Shown in pieces: positions 1 through 8,449 of a stretch of DNA of 64,000 bases. Every line of letters starts with the position of its first letter. The stretch's first letter is position 1. This stretch comes from JAPSGM01 sp963777045 (GTDB lineage Bacteria; Chloroflexota; Limnocylindria; QHBO01). Location of the stretch: positions 1 to 64,000 of the forward strand of contig CAVZPD010000006.1 of the NCBI GenBank assembly GCA_963777045.1. Reading direction: 5' to 3'. Below the pieces are notes generated by a model. It made no database searches and was not told the origin of the DNA. It saw only the letters and a list, made by a program, of their open reading frames with translations. Made by a program: the position numbers and the translations under genes.

Positions 1-67
1 GACCGACCTTGGCGAGATAGCGCGCCTGCCCAACGGGCAGCGAGCATAGAAGCAAACAGGGAATCAA

Positions 68-1054
68 CTAGGCGGACGAGACCAGCACCTCGACCAAGTC
101 GGCCAGATCGGTAAGAATCCTCGTTCCATGGCGCTTGTCGAGACCGGCTTCGGTCATTAGCGCGGCCACGTGACGCTCGCAGACCACAACGTCGCAGTGA
201 ACAACCGCCATCGCGAGCCCGTGCATGTCCAGCAGATCTTGCGGACGCCAAGGCAGCGCTGGGTCCCGATGCCGCCGATAGCGGATCTCGAAGACGGCAT
301 GTGCAACAGGCAGGTCCTCGAGGAAGGCAGTCATGCCATCCCTACCAAGATCCACCCACGCCGTCGGGCTTATGCCGGCGCGTAGGAGCGCCTCGGTAAC
401 TTGTGGTGCTAGTTCAGCGAGGGTGCGGGCGATCCACGCTTCCCGGAAGTCGTTTCCATAACGGTTCAGCCTGCGAATCTGCACACCAAGGTCCCGCTCA
501 CCGTCGGAATGCCGCTGACTCATGCCCTGGTCGTCTCGCGGATCTATCCCCGCGTATGGAAAGTCCTGGACCGGTCCGCGGATCACGCTCTCTTCTAGCA
601 CCTGCTGGAAGCGAACCTCGATCATCGCCTTTGTTTCCGGATCGAGCTTGGACTCCTCGGGGACGTGGTACCGATACTCCTCCGAGCCGAAGGCATGGCC
701 GACGCCATGGCCGAAAATCGCAATCTCCCGCAGGTCTGTAGGGTGGCCCCAGCGATCGCGGAGGGCGCGGTCGATCTCTCCTGGCAGGACCCGGTCACTG
801 CTCGCCATCGTGACCATCTGCGACAGTTCGGCCATGATCCCACCCACGTCTTGGCGTCGGCGGCCTGACCTCGTCCCGAGAGTTTCCATGTAGTGGACCA
901 TCGAGAGCGGGAACGAGACGAGTCTGGTGGCCACGCCTCGGCGGGCAATCGCAAGCAGATCGGAGTAGCGGTCACCCAGTCGGTGCCCCGTTTCTGCCCG
1001 GGCCAGGTCAACCCACTTGTTCTGGTCCAAGTAGACGCGAGGCGGGGCGGGCAT
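68..1054 (-). CDS. PIN-like domain protein, possible nuclease
   Basis: 328 aa from an ATG at 1054; a longer upstream reading frame lacks a convincing start. The N-terminus (about residues 6-16) reads VYLDQNKWVDL, the first Asp-bearing strand typical of PIN-like folds. The C-terminal part has DLLDMHGLAMAV followed by a strand ending in CDVVVCERH and then TRILTDLADL, which matches the later acidic positions of PIN-type metal-dependent RNases. The middle, about 200 residues, is not recognised. No antitoxin-like small gene sits immediately upstream; the neighbour on that side is the anti-sigma/propeller gene, 88 nt away. Function (RNase, toxin or defence effector) is inference from the fold motif only. 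Confidence 0.6.
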   Translation of the reverse strand: MPAPPRVYLDQNKWVDLARAETGHRLGDRYSDLLAIARRGVATRLVSFPLSMVHYMETLGTRSGRRRQDVGGIMAELSQMVTMASSDRVLPGEIDRALRDRWGHPTDLREIAIFGHGVGHAFGSEEYRYHVPEESKLDPETKAMIEVRFQQVLEESVIRGPVQDFPYAGIDPRDDQGMSQRHSDGERDLGVQIRRLNRYGNDFREAWIARTLAELAPQVTEALLRAGISPTAWVDLGRDGMTAFLEDLPVAHAVFEIRYRRHRDPALPWRPQDLLDMHGLAMAVVHCDVVVCERHVAALMTEAGLDKRHGTRILTDLADLVEVLVSSA

Positions 1055-1142
1055 GGGGATGTGCCGTGTGCGGGTCCTAGCCCGCAGATTAGCGGACGCC
1101 GTCTGCCTACCCGGCAGGTTCCTCAGACGCGGTGCGTTGTTG

Positions 1143-2372
1143 TCACGGACCTTCGTGCGGGATGTCGTAGCGCACGACGCGATCGCCGCCCAGCAGCCAG
1201 AGGGAACCACCGGCCGAGAGGAGGCGCCAGTCGGCCTGTCCCTTTGGGTCGCGATGGAGATCCTCCGACGGCAGCTGCCAGGCCTCACCCGTCGCGGTGC
1301 CTGTTCGCGGATCGACCCGTTGGATCAGACCGCTGGCGGTGGTGTTCCATAGCGTATCCCCGGCCACCTGGAGCTTGCTCGTCCGCGGGACCGTGGAGCT
1401 GATGACGGACCCATCGCGCGGCGAAATGCCGTACAGCTCACCGCCCGCATACGTCCAGCACAGCCCGTCGATCTCCGTCAGCCCCTGGCGAACGCCATCG
1501 GGCAACCGGATCTGATCCAGCCTCTTGCCGGTCTCTGGGTCGAGCCGGCTGAGTGTCCACTGCAGATCATTCTCGCTCGGCGGAAGGTCCCATCCCCACA
1601 GCGCCCCACACGCAATGCTGATGCCGTTGGGCGGTTGGCCGAATGCGCGGATCACTTCGCCGGAGGCTGCGTCGAGCAAGCGCAGGTCTCCGTCGTCGGC
1701 CAACCAGACCCCGCCCTGCCCCACTGCCATCCGGACGTTGGGCGGGACCTCCGCCACGAGCTGCGGCTGCCCGGTCTGGAGATCCACGCGGCTGAGATCC
1801 ATGGTGGCCGGACCCGGGATCCCACCCCACGGGCTCAGCATCCAGAGTCCAACGTCCCCGGCTGACAGCAGCGCCGGTCCGGTCGTGACGTCGGACGCGA
1901 CCTGGTTGGAGGTCACGTCGATCCGGGTCAACATCGCTTCCCCACCTAGACTAGCGATCCAGATCGCATCGTCGGTCACGGCGACCTGGTCATCGAACGC
2001 CGTCTGCGCGTACGGGTGCGGCAGGGCGATTCGTGCCACCACCACGGCCTCGAGCGGGCCGACGGATGCCAAAGGGGTTGCTGATGCGGCAGCCGTAGTG
2101 CTTGGGCCCGGGGTTGATGAGCCCTCGGGTCCGACCGTCGGTGGGAGGTTCAGCAGCAGCACACTAGTTCCCACCGCGATCACGAGCACGACCACCGCCG
2201 CCACGGCTGGCGCGGCGAATCGAAGTACTGGCCAGCGCAGGGTCCAGCCGCGACCCTGCGGAGCGCCGTCCACCCCTTGCATGGCCTGATGCAGGAGCTC
2301 GTCCGGGGCACGTCGCGGCGCCTGCTCGCTGAGCCAGGCGCGGAATCGGGGATCGGGGTTCTCGTGGTTCAC
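1143..2372 (-). CDS. membrane anti-sigma factor with beta-propeller-like C-terminal domain
   Basis: 409 aa. The GTG start at 2372 overlaps the stop of the upstream ECF sigma gene (GTGA), so the two are translationally coupled. The cytoplasmic N-terminus (about 1-60) is followed by one membrane segment (about 65-85, rich in A/V/L), a Ser/Thr/Pro/Ala linker, and an extracytoplasmic region of about 290 residues. That region has repeated blade-like motifs (DDAIWIASLGG, GGVWLADDGD, GSLWLLGGDR). The architecture matches the partner of ECF sigma factor 3 at 39576-40916. The likely role is to hold the sigma factor inactive and sense an external signal through the propeller. Ligand unknown. Confidence 0.72.
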   Translation of the reverse strand: MNHENPDPRFRAWLSEQAPRRAPDELLHQAMQGVDGAPQGRGWTLRWPVLRFAAPAVAAVVVLVIAVGTSVLLLNLPPTVGPEGSSTPGPSTTAAASATPLASVGPLEAVVVARIALPHPYAQTAFDDQVAVTDDAIWIASLGGEAMLTRIDVTSNQVASDVTTGPALLSAGDVGLWMLSPWGGIPGPATMDLSRVDLQTGQPQLVAEVPPNVRMAVGQGGVWLADDGDLRLLDAASGEVIRAFGQPPNGISIACGALWGWDLPPSENDLQWTLSRLDPETGKRLDQIRLPDGVRQGLTEIDGLCWTYAGGELYGISPRDGSVISSTVPRTSKLQVAGDTLWNTTASGLIQRVDPRTGTATGEAWQLPSEDLHRDPKGQADWRLLSAGGSLWLLGGDRVVRYDIPHEGP

Positions 2373-2914
2373 GGCGTGCCTCCTTCCGGCGCCCACTGGT
2401 CGTCGGCATCCATAGCCTGGGCCATCGCCCGCTCCGCGTAGTGGAGCCGCGACTTCGCGGTGCCGAGCGGGATGCGAAGCGCATCGGCCACGTCAGGGAC
2501 GCTGTGGCCGAGGTAGTGACGGAGGACGAAGGCCGCTCGGTGGTCGACGCTCAGCTGTGCAAACGCACGAGCCACGAGATCACGATCGGCCACGGCAGTC
2601 TCGAATTCATCGCCCCCGGCCAAGGTCATCGGCAGCTCGTGCTCCTGACGCTGGTGACGGGCGGATCGCGCAGTGTCGATGCAGGCGCGGACCAGCACCT
2701 GGCGTAGCCATGCGTCGAACCTGCCCTCGTCGCGCAGTCCCCGCAGCGATCGCCAGGCGCGGATCAGTGCCTCCTGCACTGCGTCCTCGGCGAGCGTACG
2801 GTCGTGGAGCATGAGTGTCGCCGCCGCGTACATGCGGTCGATGCGTCCCGCGACAAGCTGCTCGAAGGCTTGCCGGTCGCCTTCCTGCGCCGATCGCACT
2901 GTCCCCACCGTCAT
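2369..2914 (-). CDS. ECF-type RNA polymerase sigma factor
   Basis: 181 aa. It has sigma region 2 (about 10-80, including DAVQEALIRAWRSLRGLR and the DAWLRQVLVRACID segment) and region 4 (about 115-165, with VADALRIPLGTAKSRLHYAERAM as the helix-turn-helix). The ATG at 2914 was chosen because GGAG lies 6 nt upstream and the longer frame adds unrelated residues. It overlaps the downstream anti-sigma gene by 4 nt. This is the fourth sigma/anti-sigma pair in the window and the only one on the minus strand. No copy of the GAACC-type promoter seen at 33-39 kb was found upstream. Confidence 0.88.
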   Translation of the reverse strand: MTVGTVRSAQEGDRQAFEQLVAGRIDRMYAAATLMLHDRTLAEDAVQEALIRAWRSLRGLRDEGRFDAWLRQVLVRACIDTARSARHQRQEHELPMTLAGGDEFETAVADRDLVARAFAQLSVDHRAAFVLRHYLGHSVPDVADALRIPLGTAKSRLHYAERAMAQAMDADDQWAPEGGTP

Positions 2915-3157
2915 GACGCACTCCACATCGGATAAGAGGCGTATCAACCAGCCGATTCGTTCAATGCACCCGCAACGTTGCGGTAAGGCGCCTGCCGGAG
3001 GCGAATCCACTCAGCGGCTTCGTGCTCGGGAACGGCCTGAGCACAGTGTAGAGCGGGGAGTGCTCCCAAAGCAGGCGCGCTATCTCACCCAGGTAGGCCG
3101 AAAGGACCTCGTTTCCGGCCGGAATGCCCTTGGGCGGGGAGGACGAGCTCCGAAGCG

Positions 3158-3718
3158 TCACCGGGTGATGGTGACGCGAACGGTGGCACGCAGGTCGCGC
3201 ACATCGCCGGGTGTGATCTCATTGCAGTTGCCGTCGAAGAGCTGGACCCAGGCCGTGATTTCCCAGGTGCCCGCCGGCAGCCGCAGCTCCGGATCGTCCA
3301 CCCACTGCTGGTAGAAGGCGGCGTTCGGGTCGTCCGGAGTCCAGCCACCCGACTTTCGCAAGTGGCTCGTCATCGGAGGGTCGGAGGCGACGGTGTAGGG
3401 TGCCGCACCGTAGTCCCGCGCGGCGTCCATGCGCCGCGTCCCACCGACCTCGAGGTACGAGAACGCGAAGAGGCCGCCGATGGCGCCGCAGACCTCGTGA
3501 TCCCCTCCATCGGTTGCGACCAGCGAAGCCAGCCCGTCGACGATGTCACGCTCGGCGAAGGTCGCCTGCTGCAGGACGAAGCTCAGCTGGTACGGCTCGA
3601 CGGTGGTGGTCGCGGACGAGACCGATACCGCGGTGGAGGCTGGTGGCGTGCCCGCCGTGCAGCCCGTCAGCACCAGCATCCAGGTCGCCACCAACGAGAC
3701 CAGCCCGCGCCCCCGCAT
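3158..3718 (-). CDS. secreted lipoprotein of unknown function
   Basis: 186 aa with a clear lipoprotein signal: basic MRGRG start, hydrophobic core, and lipobox LTGC at residues 17-20. A Thr/Ser-rich spacer is followed by a domain with two Cys (about 77 and 164). It ends in a short beta-rich segment (WEITAWVQLFDGNC, then DLRATVRVTI) that resembles an immunoglobulin-like strand pair. It is not recognised as a named family. It lies upstream of the ECF sigma gene on the same strand, about 240 nt away, so it may be part of the same envelope-sensing locus, but a shared transcript is not demonstrated. Confidence 0.6.
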   Translation of the reverse strand: MRGRGLVSLVATWMLVLTGCTAGTPPASTAVSVSSATTTVEPYQLSFVLQQATFAERDIVDGLASLVATDGGDHEVCGAIGGLFAFSYLEVGGTRRMDAARDYGAAPYTVASDPPMTSHLRKSGGWTPDDPNAAFYQQWVDDPELRLPAGTWEITAWVQLFDGNCNEITPGDVRDLRATVRVTITR

Positions 3719-3871
3719 CGGCGAAGTATGCGCTGGTGCCGCTCGCGTGTCGTCACTTGGTCACCGAACCGATAGGACCTCCTTTCGGCGGTATCAGTTG
3801 AAGCCGCGGCACGAGCACGCTGCGGCGCCTGGTTCGCAACTCCCCTTTTGGGGCGGCTCTGACGCTGGCGG

Positions 3872-4102
3872 TCAATAATCCTCGGCGAGTTGAGCCAGGA
3901 CGCTGGACAGCAGCTCTTCGACGACGCCGTCGAAGGGTTCGAGCGCCATCGAGATAGCTTCGGTGGCCGACCTGCCATAACCGAGGCTCGGTCCGTCCGG
4001 CGTGTCGGCGGAGGCGATCCAGGAGCCGCTGACCCGTCCACAGCGGGCATCGACCCAGAAGACCGGGCATTCGAGACGCAGCGTGTGAATGCGGCCGTGC
4101 AT
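3872..4102 (-). CDS. small hypothetical protein
   Basis: 76 aa. It begins with alternating beta-type residues and has two Cys (about 12 and 21). A 'GPSLGYGRSATEAISMAL' segment follows, whose GYG...TEAI pattern recalls HicB/DUF1902-type small antitoxin folds, but no HicA partner is adjacent. It ends in an acidic helix. It is co-directional with the winged-helix gene 70 nt upstream. Family assignment is uncertain, and it may mark the left side of the integrated element. Confidence 0.4.
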   Translation of the reverse strand: MHGRIHTLRLECPVFWVDARCGRVSGSWIASADTPDGPSLGYGRSATEAISMALEPFDGVVEELLSSVLAQLAEDY

Positions 4103-4174
4103 GCCAGTTGGGAAGGCAGCAGGCGCGAGTTCCGATCGCAGCCGACGGCGGCACTCAGCTCGTGGAGCGAGTCG

Positions 4175-4420
4175 CTACTGCGGTCGCCGACCGGCGCCGT
4201 CCGACTCGGGCGCCGGTGCCATGACGAGCCTGCCCAAGGTTGTCAGCCGGTACCAGCCGCGACCCGGCGAGAAGACGTAGCCCTCGTGTTTGAGCCGTCG
4301 GAGCCGCCGTCGGACGCTGCGGTCGAGCATTCCGAGCTCATCGGCGATTTCGCCGGTGCTCGCCGGCCCGGCCAAGAGGTACTCGAGGATCTGCTCGCGC
4401 GGGGTGAGGTCATCCGCCAT
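4175..4420 (-). CDS. small winged helix-turn-helix DNA-binding protein
   Basis: 81 aa. The ATG at 4420 is preferred over one 15 nt upstream because GGAG lies 9 nt before it. Residues about 5-60 form a winged-helix pattern: LTPREQILEYLLAG, then STGEIADELG as helix 2 and DRSVRRRLRRLKHEG as recognition helix, with a wing containing FSPGRGWYRLT. It overlaps the end of the recombinase gene, so both are probably on one transcript. Likely a local regulator of the element; target unknown. Confidence 0.62.
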   Translation of the reverse strand: MADDLTPREQILEYLLAGPASTGEIADELGMLDRSVRRRLRRLKHEGYVFSPGRGWYRLTTLGRLVMAPAPESDGAGRRPQ

Positions 4421-5228
4421 CGTCGACGTCTCCATCAGGATGTGGTGGCCGCACCGCGCCGAATCGAGCCGGCCTGGTCCCGTCTACGCCGGGCCCGCGT
4501 CGGCGGTGCCGGCTGGCCGCACGACGCCGCACCGCGCCAGAGCCGTCCGCCGCTTTCGCCGGCTGCAATCCTCTGTGGGCCGCGGCGTCGCCGGTGGTTC
4601 CACCGTTAGCTTCGCAGGCGAGCAGCCTGTTGAGCGTCGCCGTGCCGATCCGCAGCTGCCGGGCGGCTTGCCGGCGGGAGATCCGCCCGGCGGCCAGCTC
4701 TGGGTGGATCTTCTGCCAACGTTTGGCGAATCCCGGGCGGAACGTCACCGATGGGCGACCGATCCGCGCCCCACGACGGGCAGCCTGGCGCATACCCTCG
4801 CGGACCCGATCAGCGATCAGTTCCCGCTCCATCTCGGCCACCGCGGCCAGGATGGTGAACACCAGCCGACCAGTGGCGCTGGCGGTATCGAGCTCGGGCT
4901 GGGTCAACGAGGCGAAGCCGACGCCGACGTGCTCCAGGTCGCGCAGCGTTGCCAGGGCGTGCAGCGTTGAGCGGAATGCGCGATCGAGTTTCCAGACCAG
5001 CACCCGGTCGATCCGCCGTTGTCGCGCGTCGTCGAGTAGGCGGGCCCATGAGGTGCGATGGGCCAAGTCGCCGGCCGCAGCCGTGTCGACGTACTCGGTC
5101 GTTCCCCACCCGCGGGTACCCGCATACTCACGCATCGCTGCTAGCTGAAGCTCGGGATCCTGGTCCTTGTCCCGGGTGCTGACGCGCGCATACAGCGCGA
5201 CCCGTATGGGCCGATCGATCCGGGCCAT
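4410..5228 (-). CDS. serine site-specific recombinase (resolvase/invertase family)
   Basis: 272 aa. The catalytic domain (about 8-140) contains ALYARVSTRDKDQ with the nucleophilic Ser, the DRVLVWKLDRAFRS segment, and EMERELIADRVREGM leading into helix E. A short DNA-binding helix-turn-helix follows (about 170-200, GRISRRQAARQLRIGTATLNRLL). The last ~60 residues are Arg/Gly/Ala-rich and do not match the family; they may be read through from a lost stop. ATG 5228 is directly preceded by an in-frame GTG. The repeat cluster at 5362-5460 lies just upstream, where res sites of such enzymes usually sit. Confidence 0.85.
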   Translation of the reverse strand: MARIDRPIRVALYARVSTRDKDQDPELQLAAMREYAGTRGWGTTEYVDTAAAGDLAHRTSWARLLDDARQRRIDRVLVWKLDRAFRSTLHALATLRDLEHVGVGFASLTQPELDTASATGRLVFTILAAVAEMERELIADRVREGMRQAARRGARIGRPSVTFRPGFAKRWQKIHPELAAGRISRRQAARQLRIGTATLNRLLACEANGGTTGDAAAHRGLQPAKAADGSGAVRRRAASRHRRRGPGVDGTRPARFGAVRPPHPDGDVDDGG

Positions 5229-5361
5229 CACTCCCGCCTACCCGCGGAGGCCCGAGAACTCCTGGACGCGGTTCCGGAGGAGTCTCCGACCGGCGCCCGC
5301 TCATCTGCCCCACGGAAAAGCCCGCCGCTTTGAGGGTGGCCTCTGTGAGTACGCGCCCGCA

Positions 5362-5460
5362 GGGGACAAGGGACACCTACATAGGTGTGTCCCGTTGTCC
5401 CCCCTACCGGAGGGCTGAAGGGGACAAGGGGACGTCCCCGGCTTGTCCCCGGTGTCCCCT
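5362..5460. repeat. GGGGACAAG-type repeat cluster (possible res site or iterons)
   Basis: Within about 100 bp there are two direct copies of GGGGACAAGGG (5362-5372 and 5420-5430) and inverted relatives GTTGTCCCC (from 5394), CTTGTCCCC (5442-5450) and GTGTCCCCT (5452-5460). A small perfect palindrome ACACCT-ACAT-AGGTGT lies between the first copies. The cluster fills the 235 bp gap between the RepA-like gene (stop at 5467) and the recombinase start. It could be the recombination site of the serine recombinase, the replication-initiator binding site, or both; the sequence alone does not decide. Confidence 0.6.
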
Positions 5461-5466
5461 GGCGGC

Positions 5467-6837
5467 TCACGCCGTACCCTCCATCGCCTCGCCGAGCTTG
5501 CTGCGTAGCCTCTGCAGGCGCTTTTTGGCCGTCGCCTCGCTGATGTCGCACGCCTTCGCCAGGGCGCCCGGCGTGTCGGCCCCTGCGCGGTAAGCGTGCA
5601 GCGTGGCCATCTCGACCGGGCTCAGTCCGCCGGGATCGGCGGTCGCGTCCGGCTCGGAAGTCCTGAAGCGCAGTGTGCCGGGATCCCCGTCGACTCCGTA
5701 CTGCCAGGCGGCGGCGAACCCGAGCATCGGCTCCTTCGGACCATGCGTGCTCTTGATATTGACCAGGGTGTAGCGGCGGAACGATGTGCCGAGCACGGCC
5801 GGCTCGTCCTTCCAGGTCATGCGCCACGCCATGCGCGCCCGGTCCCGGTTGACCTCCGAGCCGGCCACTCGCCCATCGGCGGACTGCCAGTTGCGGGAGT
5901 CGGCCCGATTAGGGTGGGCAATGATGAGCACCGGGGCGGCGGACTGGTCGACGGCATGCCAGAACAGGGAGTCCCGATCACGGATCCCGCCGCCGGCGTC
6001 AACCTGCGCGAGCAGCGCCTGTTGGCTGTCGAGGATAACGGCGCCATAGGACGTGGCACGCTCGGCCAGGCTGCGGGCGATGCGATGCAGCGGACGGCCA
6101 CGGGCGTCGAACAGCTCGATCGACTGTGCCAGGCTGGCGCGCTCGATGCCGAGCCCGCGACAGATGGCCTCCACGCTGCGCGCATGCCAGTGAGCGACCG
6201 GATCCTCGGCCGCTACGTACAGCACCGGGCGCGGATCGCCGACGGGGGTGATGCCGGGGATGACCTCCCGGCCGCTGGCTAAGCTCACGGCCAGGGCCCG
6301 GGCCAGGGTGCTCTTGCCGGCATCGCCGGGCGACACGAGCAGCAGAGACCCTGCAGGCCACACCGGGCGCGCGACATGGAGACCGCCGGCTGGCAGAGTC
6401 AGGGACGCCCTGCGCAGGTCGATCGCTTGGCCGATCTGCTCCTCCGCCGCAAGCACGAGCTCCACCGCTGCGAAGACATCCCGCCGCATCTGCTCCTTCG
6501 CGTCGCCAGAAGCGATGCCGGCCAGTTCGGCGGCCGTTTTGGCTAGCTTGTCTCGAGTCGTGATGGACAGCGTGCTTGTGGTCCGGAACAGGTGGCGACC
6601 GCCGTAGGCCACCGCCACGTCGGCCCCCAGCTCGCGGTCGGTGCGCACCTCACGGAAGGTGAGCGTGAGGCCGTGGACGGTGACGCGATAGGACGGGCCG
6701 ATGCGCTCCAGCTCGGCGCTCGCGAGCGGAGGCGATCCGATGTCCCCGTCGGCCGGCGGCTCCGCCCCATGGACCCTCGAGCCGGGCCGAATCCCGGGGG
6801 CGCGATCCTCGGGGACCAGGCGCGGTTGCCAGCTCAT
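5467..6837 (-). CDS. RepA-like AAA family ATPase (plasmid/phage replication helicase type)
   Basis: 456 aa. Start ATG 6837 overlaps the upstream stop by 4 nt (ATGA); a longer frame upstream is not supported. It contains a Walker A motif SPGDAGKSTLA near residue 180, a Walker B strand YGAVILDSQQALL, a sensor-like VLIIAHPNR motif, and the layout of the AAA_25/RepA hexameric helicase family. The C-terminus (about 415-450) carries a helix-turn-helix-like DTPGALAKACDISEATAKK segment, probably DNA binding. In the element it likely drives replication or mobilisation; this is inference from family and context. Confidence 0.78.
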   Translation of the reverse strand: MSWQPRLVPEDRAPGIRPGSRVHGAEPPADGDIGSPPLASAELERIGPSYRVTVHGLTLTFREVRTDRELGADVAVAYGGRHLFRTTSTLSITTRDKLAKTAAELAGIASGDAKEQMRRDVFAAVELVLAAEEQIGQAIDLRRASLTLPAGGLHVARPVWPAGSLLLVSPGDAGKSTLARALAVSLASGREVIPGITPVGDPRPVLYVAAEDPVAHWHARSVEAICRGLGIERASLAQSIELFDARGRPLHRIARSLAERATSYGAVILDSQQALLAQVDAGGGIRDRDSLFWHAVDQSAAPVLIIAHPNRADSRNWQSADGRVAGSEVNRDRARMAWRMTWKDEPAVLGTSFRRYTLVNIKSTHGPKEPMLGFAAAWQYGVDGDPGTLRFRTSEPDATADPGGLSPVEMATLHAYRAGADTPGALAKACDISEATAKKRLQRLRSKLGEAMEGTA

Positions 6838-7127
6838 GCGACACCTCGTCCCATGATCTCGCGTCGGTAGCGCGCGATGCCCAGTTCGAGCAGCGTGACC
6901 TCCCATGGATGGAGTTCAGCGATATGTGCCCCGAGCCGATAAAGCCGCATGTACAACGGCGCGTCGGGGGCAGGCGCAGGCATCAAACAGATCGGACATG
7001 CCGGACTGCTCGTCTCGTCCGGCCAGGTTCCACCCTTCGCCCGTCGTGGACCTGGGCGCCGGTTTTGACCGCCGGTCGGGTTATCCATCGTTAGCCGCCG
7101 CTGGTCGGCCTTTGCGGCCGCGGCCAT
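6834..7127 (-). CDS. small zinc-finger-like protein
   Basis: 97 aa (84 aa if the internal ATG at 7088 is used; neither start has a strong ribosome site). The basic N-terminal half contains NRRPGPRRAKGG. A CPIC pair at about residues 44-47 could bind metal, possibly with a downstream His, and the C-terminal half is helical (LGAHIAELHPWEVTLLELG). Its stop overlaps the start of the RepA-like gene by 4 nt, so it is translationally coupled to it. Function unknown; small zinc proteins of this kind are common next to replication genes of actinobacterial-type elements. Confidence 0.5.
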   Translation of the reverse strand: MAAAAKADQRRLTMDNPTGGQNRRPGPRRAKGGTWPDETSSPACPICLMPAPAPDAPLYMRLYRLGAHIAELHPWEVTLLELGIARYRREIMGRGVA

Positions 7128-7163
7128 AACCGGCCCGAGGTGGCGACTTGCGGCGCGGATCGT

Positions 7164-7472
7164 TTACAACAGCCTCCCTCGCCAGCCGTCGTCGGGTCCG
7201 CCACCTCGCCCGCTTACTTCCGCCTTGGAGTCAACGAAGTCTGCGATCGCGTCCGCGGGCACCAGTCGTCGCCTCCCGACCTTGACGCTGCGCAGCTCTC
7301 CCCGGGCGAGCGTCTGATACAGGGCGCTCCTGCCGATGCCCAGCCGGCGGCCCGCCTCAGTGACGCTCAACAGCTCCGGCGGGCCGGCCTGGCGCTCGGC
7401 CAGCTCGGCGCGCAGCTCATCGCGCAGTGCGGCGGCCAACTCGACCATGGCGGATTCGAGGCGGGTGGTCAT
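7164..7472 (-). CDS. excisionase-type helix-turn-helix protein
   Basis: 102 aa. Residues about 34-85 match the helix-turn-helix 17/excisionase family: LLSVTEAGRRLGIGRSALY, then LARGELRSVKVGRRRLVP, ending in DAIADFVD. The N-terminal 30 residues are an amphipathic helix. The start overlaps the upstream small gene (ATGA at 7472). Together with the integrase this gives the expected int/xis pair of an integrative element: Xis binds the attachment region and steers the integrase toward excision. Confidence 0.82.
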   Translation of the reverse strand: MTTRLESAMVELAAALRDELRAELAERQAGPPELLSVTEAGRRLGIGRSALYQTLARGELRSVKVGRRRLVPADAIADFVDSKAEVSGRGGGPDDGWRGRLL

Positions 7473-7666
7473 CAGACGGCCCCAGCCGTGGAATCGCCCT
7501 CGGCGGTCGGACGCCGCACGGACGTGCTGTCGTGGATGGCGGCCTGCTCCAGCCCCTCGAGAATCAGGATCGCAGCCTGTTGGCGCGGGTCGCGTAGCTC
7601 CTGGTCAGCGAGGATCAGCAGCCGATCCCACGCATCGCTGGGGAGTGGAACCCAGACTTTTCGCAT
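7472..7666 (-). CDS. small hypothetical protein
   Basis: 64 aa from ATG 7666 (an in-frame TTG two codons earlier is possible). It begins MRKVWVPLPSDAWDRLL, a basic strand followed by a helix. Its composition is like small ribbon-helix-helix or DUF-type regulators found beside excisionase genes. It overlaps the excisionase start by 4 nt. No named family recognised. Confidence 0.5.
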   Translation of the reverse strand: MRKVWVPLPSDAWDRLLILADQELRDPRQQAAILILEGLEQAAIHDSTSVRRPTAEGDSTAGAV

Positions 7667-7735
7667 GGGCAAGACAATGCGCCGCGCCGGCCTTACAGAA
7701 ACAGACCCAACAATCCGACAAATATCCTGCAGGCT

Positions 7736-8449
7736 TCAGTGCGGACGGCCGTGCTTCGCGATCAGCCGGCCGAAGTACACCGGACTGTAGCCGGCTGACG
7801 TCGCCAACTCGTCGTCCGTCGCTTCTGTCCCGAGCTTAGCGCGCGCCTCGCGATAGCGCCGGTAGAACAGATGAGGCTGCTCGCGTGGGCGGCCCGCTTT
7901 ACGCCGGTCGACCGGGGGCTCCCCTATGGATAGGCCATGGCCAGGCCGGCTAATCAGGGCGATCGCCTTGGAGATCTCGGACGGATCCAGTCGCTGATCG
8001 AGCGTCAGTGTCGACCAGACCATGCGAAGCGAGCGCACCCACGTGTCGTCCAGCAAGTCCGGCCGCTCGTTCCTGGCCTTACGCACGGCCGCAACCGTGA
8101 CCACCGCATAGCCAGCAGTGGGACTAACCTCTGAGAGATCGATGCCACCTGGGTCCGGCGGAGAGCCGAGCGGGGCCAGAGATGCGAGCTCCCTCTCGAA
8201 GTCAGTTGCGTCGGGAAAGACACGCCAGACATTGACGTAGACGGACCCCCCAGCGGTACTCGCCTGTGACGAATCCCAGCCGGGTGGTAGTCGTCGGCTG
8301 GCCTCCTTGCGCGCGGCTCGCAGAGCCTCCCGGTGACACTCGGGGCAGCCGTCTCGTCGGATGTGATCGTGCTCCCCGTGCTGGTGCTCGGCCCTCAGCG
8401 CACCGGCCGTGAACGGATGCGACTCGTCGGGATTTGATCTCTTGCTCAC
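7736..8449 (-). CDS. hypothetical element protein with putative zinc motif and C-terminal HTH-like end
   Basis: 237 aa. Near the N-terminus there is a His-rich stretch (HQHGEHDHIRRDGCPECH) with a CPEC pair that may bind zinc. The middle is not recognised. The last ~45 residues (ARAKLGTEATDDELATSAGYSPVYFGRLIAKHG) have the spacing of a helix-turn-helix. The start overlaps the integrase stop by 4 nt, so it is expressed with the integrase. Likely a regulator or accessory factor of the element; uncertain. Confidence 0.5.
   Translation of the reverse strand: MSKRSNPDESHPFTAGALRAEHQHGEHDHIRRDGCPECHREALRAARKEASRRLPPGWDSSQASTAGGSVYVNVWRVFPDATDFERELASLAPLGSPPDPGGIDLSEVSPTAGYAVVTVAAVRKARNERPDLLDDTWVRSLRMVWSTLTLDQRLDPSEISKAIALISRPGHGLSIGEPPVDRRKAGRPREQPHLFYRRYREARAKLGTEATDDELATSAGYSPVYFGRLIAKHGRPH

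Noticed and set aside
3825..3856. GGTTCGCAACTCCCC, considered as a remnant of the tRNA-Ser 3' end (second attachment site)
   Set aside because: It matches only a few bases of the T-arm region and not the acceptor stem, so it does not support an element boundary.
5340..5465. CRISPR-like array
   Set aside because: Repeat units are 9-11 bp, partly inverted and unevenly spaced, and no cas gene is nearby.
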